A stretch of DNA of 12,070 bases from Pseudomonadota bacterium (lineage in GTDB: Bacteria > Pseudomonadota > Gammaproteobacteria > Steroidobacterales > Steroidobacteraceae), in contig JAKBCE010000063.1 of the NCBI GenBank assembly GCA_021808195.1, forward strand, positions 1,714 to 13,783, written 5' to 3'. The position numbers and the translations under genes were made by a program. The notes under the pieces are model-generated. The model was not told the DNA's origin, made no database searches, and worked only from the letters and a program-made list of their open reading frames with translations. Numbering within the stretch: position 1 is the first letter of the stretch; every line of letters begins with the position of its first letter. Of this stretch, positions 6,320-12,070 are shown in pieces.

Positions 6320-9184
6320 TCACCACAGCTGGTAACGGAACCCGACCGAGATCGTGCGGCCCCAGGTATCGTACTCCAGCGGCATCTTCACGCTCACCCC
6401 GTTCGGCAGCCCGGAGACCTGCTCCGTGCGATACGGCGCGTTAGTGAGGTTGCTGACATCGAGCAGCACCGTCAGACCCTTCGCCGCGCCCGAGTCGAAC
6501 GCGTAATTCGCCTGGAAGTCCGCCTCTTTGTACGCGAGCACCCGCGTGTAGCCAATCTGATCGAACAGCGCTACCGCCGAGCCGGTGTAGGCCGAGCGAT
6601 AGATCTCAGCCAACCGTGCCGAAAATCCACCGCGCTCGTAATACAGCGTGAGGCTACCGGAAGTTCGCGACAAACCCGGCAGGCTCTGGGGCGCCCCCGG
6701 GATCTGCGAGATCGTGCTCGTGGGGATGCTGCTGTTAACGCGGGTCACGTTACCCTGAACGCCAAGACCGCGAATCCAGTGAGTCAGCTGACCGAAATCG
6801 ATGCCGCCCGAAATCGTGCCTCCATAGATCTTCCCGCCGGTGCCGTTTTCCGGCTGCGTGAACGAGCCATAGTTGCTGCTCGGAGTAAGCGACGGGTTGT
6901 TATTGGTGAATCCGGAGAAATTGTAGTTGAGGACGGTCTTGTCGTAGATGTAATTGAGCAACTTCTTGTCGAAGCCGTCGAGCTCCAGGTAAGTCGAGCG
7001 CCCGAAGTACTTGCTCCACGACAGATCGATGGCGTCGGCAAGATACGGGCGCAGCTGCGGATTGCCGCCACTGCCCGACCACAACGCCTGCCCGGCCGCA
7101 GGGCCATTCGTGATACGCCCGACCGAGGCGGACGCCGAGGCCCGCAGGTCATCGATCAGCCCGTAAACCATTTCCTTCGCCACGCCAAGGCGAAGGTAGT
7201 TTTCGTCAGGCAGATGCGCCACCAAGTTCAGGCTGGGCAGGAAGGTATTGTAGGTCGCCCCACCGAGTAGCGAGCCGGCCACGGCATTACCGGTCGTCTG
7301 CAACGCTTGCGAGGACTGCTCGGTGCGCACCAGCTGTGCCCCGGCGTTGCCGCGCAGATGCACGCCGAACACACGTGTGTCGATGTCAAACATCGCATAC
7401 ACCGTCGGAGTCTTCAGCTGCACGCTGTAGTTGCGGCTCCAGTCGTTCTGCTGATTCGCCGGCACCAGATAGAACTGCGAGGCGAGAGCGCCCAGCACGT
7501 TGTAATTGACGATGGCACCGACGCCGCCGTACGCAAGTGAGGTCGGTGGCAGCTGCGAACCGGTGCCGATCGGTGCACTGTAGGTATTCACATACGAGCC
7601 GCTCGCCGAACCGTTGCCATTCAAAAACGCGAAGTTGACGTTGGCGTTCTTCGTTTTTTTCCGATCTCCGTAGTAAAACCCGAACCGTGCGTCATCGAAA
7701 ATCCAACCCAGCGGATGCATCATCTCAAGCCGGGCGGCGTAGATGCGATCTACCTGACTGTCAAACTCTGCGCGGCCGTTGTAGCCGTAGTTGTCCGGAT
7801 CGGTAAAAACGACATTGGCGGAATTGGCGAGCGAAGTACCGGGTGAGAAGCTCGGGAACCCCCAGCCGCTGCCGAGATTGAATTGGGTGCTGAGCGTGCT
7901 CCCCGGAACAAGCCCCGAGAACGCGTAAGCGTCGTGCAGGCTCTCGGTGGCGCGCGAGTAGGCGAACTTCGCCGTCCCGGTCCACCGGTCCGCCATCCGG
8001 AATACATTCTTCCAGCTCACGGACATCAGGTCGTATCGGGTGTGCGTGTATTCGTTCTGCAGGATCGGCTTCAAGCCCATCACGGTGCCGCTCGAGGCGA
8101 GCGGATACGGCGAGCCGGCCTGCGTGCCCACGTTCGCGTACGAGACCCCGTCGTACGGGGAGCTCGACCACTGCAGTCCGTTCAGGTAACGGTTCTTGCC
8201 CACCGTCGAGTAGAAGAGATCGAGTTTCGAGTGATAATCGCTCGAGGGTGCCCAGTCTGCGATCGCGAGCACCGCATCGCGCGTCCAAAGCTCGGATTTC
8301 GCACGCAGCTGCATGCCTTCCTGGGCGAGCACCCCGGCCGGCATGCCCTGGGTGGTCGGACCGCCCCAGTTGGTATTGATCCCCGCCGGCCCGTTGTCGA
8401 TGCTCCACCACCAGTTCTGGTAGGTCTGCTCCTGAATCGGAGTGTCCGAGTGCTCCACGCCGATTGCCAGTCCCAGCGTGTGGTGCCAGAACTGATCAAT
8501 GTAGGTGGCGCTCACCCGATCGCCCGCCCGACCGACCCCGACCCCGTGATTTAGACTGCCGTGAGTCAGATATTCCCCGTGGGCTGCCAGCGTCAGGCGG
8601 CGCTTGCCGTAAGTAAGCGGATTGAGGGTGTGCAAGTCGATGGTGCCGGAGAGTCCCTGGCCGATCAGCGTGGCGTTCGGGGTGAGGTACACCGTGGCGC
8701 CGCTCACCAGGGAGGCGGGAATCTGATTGAAGCTCACCCCCCAGTTCTCCCCGGTGGTCGCCTGAACGTTGCCGTTCACCAGCGTGCCGACGAACTGCGA
8801 GGACAGGCCGCGGATCGAGATCCGGTCGGAGAAGCCATCGCCCCCGCGCTCCGCCATCACGGCCGGTAGGCGCGCAAGGCTTTCGGCAATGCTGGGATCA
8901 GGCAGCTTGCCGATGTCCTCGGCGGACACCACCTCCACTAGCTCGTTCGACATCTTCTGCGCCCGCAACGAGTTCTCGATGCTGCCGACAATGCCAGTGA
9001 CCACGACTTCGTGCAGCGTGCCGTTCGGGACGGCGGTGCCAGTCGTGCTGTGCTTCGGCGCCTGAGCTGACTGGTGCGGATGAGCGACGGCGGCTTCAGC
9101 GCGCGCCGCGGCGGCGCAAGCAAGTGCCACGGCCACAGCGATCGAGACGGGCGCACGCCTGGCGCACCCAGAAAGACCCTTCAT
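6320..9184 (-). CDS. TonB-dependent outer-membrane receptor, probable oligosaccharide importer
   Basis: This 954-residue protein is a 22-stranded-barrel receptor that uses TonB energy to bring a ligand, here probably an oligosaccharide, into the periplasm. Residues 1 to about 32 form a signal peptide (MKGLSGCARR, then a long alanine/valine core). A TonB-box-like segment LHEVVVTGI lies at 57-65. The plug follows with AEDIGKLPDPSIAESLARLP (88-107), ISIRGLSSQF (122-131), ATTGENWGV (142-150) and GQGLSGTIDLHTLNP (175-189), the signature of the receptor family (TIGR01782-type) frequent in Xanthomonadales and Caulobacterales carbohydrate loci. The remainder alternates beta-strands with polar or aromatic loops and ends in the aromatic-rich SVGFRYQLW, as expected for outer-membrane insertion. 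There is no N-terminal STN domain, so no sigma/anti-sigma signalling is implied. GGGGGG 5 bases before the ATG supports the start. A LacI-type operator lies 24 bases upstream. GH30 follows 163 bases downstream. The ligand is inferred from neighbours only. Confidence 0.94.
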   Translation of the reverse strand: MKGLSGCARRAPVSIAVAVALACAAAARAEAAVAHPHQSAQAPKHSTTGTAVPNGTLHEVVVTGIVGSIENSLRAQKMSNELVEVVSAEDIGKLPDPSIAESLARLPAVMAERGGDGFSDRISIRGLSSQFVGTLVNGNVQATTGENWGVSFNQIPASLVSGATVYLTPNATLIGQGLSGTIDLHTLNPLTYGKRRLTLAAHGEYLTHGSLNHGVGVGRAGDRVSATYIDQFWHHTLGLAIGVEHSDTPIQEQTYQNWWWSIDNGPAGINTNWGGPTTQGMPAGVLAQEGMQLRAKSELWTRDAVLAIADWAPSSDYHSKLDLFYSTVGKNRYLNGLQWSSSPYDGVSYANVGTQAGSPYPLASSGTVMGLKPILQNEYTHTRYDLMSVSWKNVFRMADRWTGTAKFAYSRATESLHDAYAFSGLVPGSTLSTQFNLGSGWGFPSFSPGTSLANSANVVFTDPDNYGYNGRAEFDSQVDRIYAARLEMMHPLGWIFDDARFGFYYGDRKKTKNANVNFAFLNGNGSASGSYVNTYSAPIGTGSQLPPTSLAYGGVGAIVNYNVLGALASQFYLVPANQQNDWSRNYSVQLKTPTVYAMFDIDTRVFGVHLRGNAGAQLVRTEQSSQALQTTGNAVAGSLLGGATYNTFLPSLNLVAHLPDENYLRLGVAKEMVYGLIDDLRASASASVGRITNGPAAGQALWSGSGGNPQLRPYLADAIDLSWSKYFGRSTYLELDGFDKKLLNYIYDKTVLNYNFSGFTNNNPSLTPSSNYGSFTQPENGTGGKIYGGTISGGIDFGQLTHWIRGLGVQGNVTRVNSSIPTSTISQIPGAPQSLPGLSRTSGSLTLYYERGGFSARLAEIYRSAYTGSAVALFDQIGYTRVLAYKEADFQANYAFDSGAAKGLTVLLDVSNLTNAPYRTEQVSGLPNGVSVKMPLEYDTWGRTISVGFRYQLW

Positions 9185-9208
9185 ACTTTCCCCCCGTAAG
9201 ACTTAGTT

Positions 9209-9222
9209 CGGAAACGTTTCCA
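9209..9222. promoter_or_regulatory. LacI-family operator ahead of the receptor gene
   Basis: In the minus-strand sense this reads TGGAAACGTTTCCG. The inner 12 bases (9210-9221, GGAAACGTTTCC) are a perfect palindrome centred on CG, the known form of LacI/GalR-family operators. It lies 24 bases ahead of the receptor start codon and downstream of a TTGACA -35 hexamer. It matches the site at 2507-2520 in 12 of 14 positions. The LacI-type regulator gene is about 650 bases away on the other strand, making it the likely binder. Confidence 0.88.
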
Positions 9223-9232
9223 CGTAAGATTA

Positions 9233-9261
9233 GTTTCACCCGACGCATTCGTCCGTGTCAA
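9233..9261 (-). promoter_or_regulatory. Sigma-70-type promoter for the receptor gene
   Basis: In the minus-strand sense a perfect -35 hexamer TTGACA (9256-9261) is followed after 17 bases by TGAAAC (9233-9238), or after 18 by GAAACT; each matches three of six -10 positions. The -10 is poor, but the -35 to operator distance is exactly 33 bases, the same as at the GH3 promoter, which supports the call. The operator would then lie just past the transcription start. Confidence 0.58.
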
Positions 9262-9870
9262 TCACCGGACACGCCTGTGACCGCGCACAACAGTCGATCG
9301 GCCGGTGTCACGGACCGGCGGCACCACAAACCGCACGGAGCCTGCACTTGCATTCCGCGGCGCACGGTATGGCGGTGAGCACCGTGGTGGCGCCTGCGTC
9401 TCCTGGGCCCTCGGGCCCCTAGCGGACGACCCTCATTGCCCGGTGCGCAGCGACCGAAACTCCTGTCCGTGAATCCCGCCGACGAGCGATGTGGAGCGGC
9501 GCTGGAAGCGGCTCGCCGATGCCGGTCCGGTACTCGTGCCGCACGCTCGGCGCGTGGCGGTCCGTCCTGCGGCGCACGCAGGGCGGCCGGGCCCTCTGGC
9601 CCGCTGCGAGCCGGGCCGTGGACATCCCGATCGACCTTGCACCGTGGCGGCGCCGGGCGTGTGCGCAACGGCGGGTTTTTCCGTTGTCACCGTCTTCACC
9701 AATCGCGCGTGCCGCACACCTCGCCGCCGTCCCCGCACGGTATGTGCACGCCTGCGGCACGCGAACGAGGTGCGGCTCGGCGCGATACGCTTTGCCGTTC
9801 CGATGGGCAGCGGCGCGACTCGCAGAGGCGGCCTGCAGCGATCTTCGCCGGGTTCTGGTAGCGTAGCCGC
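9262..9870. other. Long region without a supported gene, between the receptor promoter and the regulator
   Basis: About 610 bases separate the receptor promoter from the regulator start. Short open frames occur on both strands (for example 9436-9861 and 9489-9866 plus, 9258-9668 minus), but their products are arginine-rich, show no family motif and overlap one another, as expected by chance in GC-rich DNA. I see no third copy of the LacI-type operator here. The regulator's own promoter must lie in this stretch, but I find no convincing hexamer pair. GC-rich palindromes such as GGGCCCTCGGGCCC (9407-9420) are present. The region could be a decayed gene, but nothing recognisable remains. Confidence 0.5.
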
Positions 9871-10878
9871 ATGGCAACAATCAAGGACGTGGCAAAGCGC
9901 GCCGGCGTCGGCGTCGGCACCGTTTCACGGGTGATCGTGGGCAGCGCCCCGGTATCCGCCGAAACCGCAATGCGCGTCCGCCGTGCCATCGCGGAGCTGC
10001 GCTTTCGGCCCTCGCACGCCGCACGAGTGCTGCAGAAGGGTCAATCCCAGACCATCGGCGTCTTTGCCCCTCTGGTTCACGGGGCCTTCTATACGCCCAT
10101 CCTGCATACCATCTACACTACGCTGCGCAGCTACGGCCGGCACATGGTGGTCGATTTCGGTCAATCACGGGAGAGCGAGCGGCAGGACGCGCTCGACGGC
10201 GTGGAATTTCTGACCGATCGCGGCTGCGACGGCCTGCTCGTCATGGGTACGGCCCTGAAGCCGGCCGACATCGATCGCATTGCCGAGCTGCAGCCGAATT
10301 TCGTGCTGCTGAACCGACGGACGCCGCGATTTCGCGCGCAATGCTTCGCCCCCAATCACGAAGCCGCTGGCGCGGCGGTGGCGCACGCACTGTGCGATTC
10401 GGGGCACCGGCGCCTGGCCGTCATCGAGGGCCCCAGGGACTCGGCGGACAACCGGCAGCGCATGCGCGGATTCCGCAGTGCACTCGCCGAGCGAGGCATC
10501 GACCCGGAGAGCGTGCCGTACGAGCAAGGCGATTTCTCCCCGGAGAGCGGCCGGACGGCCGCCCAGACGCTGCTGGCGCGCGGCTGCAAGTTCACGGCGC
10601 TCTTCTGCGCCAACGACGAGATGGCGATCGGCGCGCTCGCCGGCTTGAGCCAGATGGGGCTGAGCGTGCCGGGAGACCTCTCGGTGATGGGATACGATGG
10701 AATCGATCTCACCGCCCTCACCGTCCCGCCGCTCACCACGGTGCTCATTCCGTGGCAGCAGATCGTCACACACGCGCTGCACCACTTGCTCAATCTATGC
10801 TACGGCATGAGTTTGCCGGTGGAGCGCGACATCCCCGCGCAGGTCCTCTGGCGTGAGTCGCTCGCCCGGCGCTCATGA
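9871..10878 (+). CDS. LacI/GalR-family transcriptional regulator
   Basis: This 335-residue regulator, of normal family length, probably represses the locus until a sugar inducer binds. The N-terminal helix-turn-helix is textbook: IKDVAKRAGVGVGTVSRVI (4-22) with the recognition helix at about 15-22, where V15, G16 and R20 occupy the positions that set operator specificity in LacI. The hinge helix ARVLQKG (51-57) leads to a periplasmic-binding-protein-like sugar-sensing domain (about 60-335) that includes DNRQRMRGF (193-201), CANDEMAIGA (246-255), MGYDGID (273-279) and PPLTTV (286-291). The start is fixed by the HTH, although the ribosome-binding site is weak. It lies alone on the plus strand, convergent with the second receptor and pointing away from the receptor it probably controls. 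Two matching operators at 2507-2520 and 9209-9222 are its likely targets. No operator is visible ahead of its own gene, so autoregulation is not apparent. The inducer is unknown. Confidence 0.94.
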   Translation: MATIKDVAKRAGVGVGTVSRVIVGSAPVSAETAMRVRRAIAELRFRPSHAARVLQKGQSQTIGVFAPLVHGAFYTPILHTIYTTLRSYGRHMVVDFGQSRESERQDALDGVEFLTDRGCDGLLVMGTALKPADIDRIAELQPNFVLLNRRTPRFRAQCFAPNHEAAGAAVAHALCDSGHRRLAVIEGPRDSADNRQRMRGFRSALAERGIDPESVPYEQGDFSPESGRTAAQTLLARGCKFTALFCANDEMAIGALAGLSQMGLSVPGDLSVMGYDGIDLTALTVPPLTTVLIPWQQIVTHALHHLLNLCYGMSLPVERDIPAQVLWRESLARRS

Positions 10879-10912
10879 GCGTGCGCCGCCGTCCCTGGCG
10901 GCGCGAGCGCTC
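10877..10912. terminator. Hairpin between convergent regulator and second receptor genes
   Basis: GCGCCGCC (10883-10890) and GGCGGCGC (10897-10904) form a perfect 8-bp stem with a 6-base loop. A further 5 bp (GAGCG 10877-10881 with CGCTC 10908-10912) extend it across a small internal loop. It occupies the 35-base gap between two convergent stop codons, so it may end transcription from both sides. No T-tract is seen on either side. Confidence 0.5.
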
Positions 10913-10913
10913 T

Positions 10914-12070
10914 TCAGTAGTGGAACTGGTAGCGCAACTGGGCGTAGATCTGGAACGGATTGTTCCAGTGCACTCCGCCGAAGGTGAGGCTGTTGTCGGT
11001 CATCAGGTGCTTGTTGGTGAGGTTCAGCGCCGTCACCGATACCTGAAGATTGCGACTGAAGTTCCGTCCCACGGTCAGATCGATGATCGCGTAGCTCGGC
11101 AGGTGGCTCGGCTCGTAGCTCGGCGGACCAGCAAAGCCGTTCGAGAGCCCGGAGTTCACCGAGACGTTCGTGCCGACGAAGTAATGCTCGGGCAGATCGA
11201 GGTTGTAGCCGACGTTGAGCGTGTTGCGCTGATCGTGATCGAGCGCGGTGTAATTGCCGCAGGCAGTGCCGGAGACGAGCAGCCCGCCGCTGATCGAGCC
11301 GAAGCACTGCGCCGTCTGGTTCGAGTACGCCAGGTGCACCTGGCCGTAGCGCCAGAACGCCGGTGAGCGCACGGTGAGCTCGGTGCCACGGATCAACGCC
11401 CCCTGATCGGTGACCGGCAGGTAGATGTCGGAGCTGCCGATCGGGTTGTGGTCGAAGAAGTTCTGCGCCTGGGTGACGAAGTAATCCGCCCCGATGGTCC
11501 ACCCCTTCACCGGAATGGTCACGCCGAACTGGCGCTCCTTGTCGCGCTCCCCATGCAGCGGCAGGAACTGGCTCGACTGCGTCGAGGCGTAGGTGGCTAG
11601 GTTGCCGGAGAGCGCCTCGAGCGGCGGCGCCTGGTAGTACTTGCCCCAGAACGCGCTCAGCACCCAGTTGAGCACCGGCAGGCGCACCGTCATGCCATAG
11701 CGCGGGTCGGTGGCGTTCTCGGTGACCAGCCCGGCGAAGTGCGATTCGCGCACGCCGGCCGACAGATGCACCCAGTGCGACACGTCGTACGTATCCTGGA
11801 CCCAGGCGTCGATCAGCTGACCGGTCGGATTCTGCAGCTCCTGAAGCGACGCGGGACTTCCGCCGGGGAAGGCGAGATTGAAGTCGGCGTGATCCTGCTG
11901 CGCAAAGCCGTACACCCCCACGTCCACGTGGTTGTGGCTGAAGTGCATGCGCAAGTTTTCCTCCCCGCCCTCGTACTGCGAGCTGTGGTGGAAGGTGGTG
12001 ATGACCGGGAAGTCGTTCGGCGAGCCGTCGTACGCGGCACGCTCGAAGTGATACATCAGCGAGCTGGTGA
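10914..12070 (-). CDS. Second TonB-dependent receptor, C-terminal barrel part only (cut by window edge)
   Basis: About 385 residues are visible and the frame is still open at the right edge, so the signal peptide, plug and first strands lie outside the window. The visible part is a run of amphipathic beta-strands and polar loops typical of a TonB-dependent receptor barrel. It includes WVQDTYDVSHWVHLSAGVR, GKYYQAPPLEALSG and IIDLTVGRNF, and ends NPFQIYAQLRYQFHY with the C-terminal aromatic residue needed for outer-membrane insertion. YYQAPPLEALSG resembles the siderophore/vitamin-type and general receptor families more than the family of the complete receptor at 6320-9184, so it is probably not a recent duplicate of it. 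Two cysteines in one loop (AQCFG and TACGN, about 16 residues apart) could form a disulfide. Its promoter is beyond the window, so whether it belongs to the same regulon is unknown. The ligand cannot be named. Confidence 0.88.
   Translation of the reverse strand, partial: TSSLMYHFERAAYDGSPNDFPVITTFHHSSQYEGGEENLRMHFSHNHVDVGVYGFAQQDHADFNLAFPGGSPASLQELQNPTGQLIDAWVQDTYDVSHWVHLSAGVRESHFAGLVTENATDPRYGMTVRLPVLNWVLSAFWGKYYQAPPLEALSGNLATYASTQSSQFLPLHGERDKERQFGVTIPVKGWTIGADYFVTQAQNFFDHNPIGSSDIYLPVTDQGALIRGTELTVRSPAFWRYGQVHLAYSNQTAQCFGSISGGLLVSGTACGNYTALDHDQRNTLNVGYNLDLPEHYFVGTNVSVNSGLSNGFAGPPSYEPSHLPSYAIIDLTVGRNFSRNLQVSVTALNLTNKHLMTDNSLTFGGVHWNNPFQIYAQLRYQFHY

Noticed and set aside
9276..9289. CRP-like half-sites TGTG and CACA ahead of the receptor
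   Set aside because: The spacing is 6 bases between TGTG and CACA where a CRP site needs 8, so it is not a credible site.
9666..9686. CAACGG/CCGTTG hairpin with a T-rich loop, considered as a terminator
   Set aside because: The T-run lies in the loop rather than after the stem, and no gene ends nearby.
9436..9868. Several overlapping plus-strand open frames upstream of the regulator
   Set aside because: They overlap in three frames, have no recognisable motif and no good ribosome-binding sites; they fit chance open frames in GC-rich DNA.
9915..9930. GTTTCACGG inside the regulator gene, considered as a third operator
   Set aside because: Only part of one half-site matches and there is no dyad; it encodes the conserved helix-turn-helix TVSR.

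Overview
The window reads as part of a carbohydrate-utilisation locus from a GC-rich Gram-negative bacterium. Two TonB-dependent outer-membrane receptors show that there is an outer membrane. The complete receptor has the plug signature of the large receptor family common in Xanthomonadales and Caulobacterales, and the mix of receptor, LacI regulator, sugar symporter and secreted glycosidases is typical of gammaproteobacteria of the Xanthomonadales type. The taxonomic placement is inference from gene content only.

Layout, left to right: a 15-bp perfect hairpin (6-38); a secreted GH3 beta-glycosidase on the minus strand (59-2317); a divergent regulatory region (2318-2639) with a LacI-type operator and overlapping back-to-back promoters; an SSS/SLC5-type sugar symporter on the plus strand (2640-4181), convergent with a secreted GH30 glycosidase carrying a C-terminal CBM6-like domain (minus, 4201-6156); a two-hairpin terminator region (6236-6309); a complete TonB-dependent receptor (minus, 6320-9184); a 686-bp region with no supported gene beyond the receptor's own promoter and operator; a LacI-family regulator (plus, 9871-10878); and the C-terminal part of a second TonB-dependent receptor (minus, 10914 to the window edge).

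Proposed working model (inference): the complete receptor imports an oligosaccharide across the outer membrane. GH30-CBM6 and GH3, both with signal peptides, cut a beta-glucan-like polymer or its oligosaccharides outside the cytoplasm. The symporter takes up the released sugar. The LacI-type protein represses the set until an inducer appears. GH30 subfamily features (C-terminal end of the barrel, CBM6 partner, GH3 partner) point to a beta-glucan, possibly beta-1,6- or beta-1,3-linked, but the substrate is not proven.

The strongest non-gene signal is a pair of matching promoter-operator modules, one ahead of GH3 and one ahead of the complete receptor. Each has a perfect TTGACA hexamer followed exactly 33 bp later by a near-identical 14-bp operator (TGGAAACGATTCCA and TGGAAACGTTTCCG). 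This ties physically separate transcription units into one regulon, most simply under the LacI-type protein encoded in the window. I see no defence system, mobile element, CRISPR array, tRNA or rRNA.
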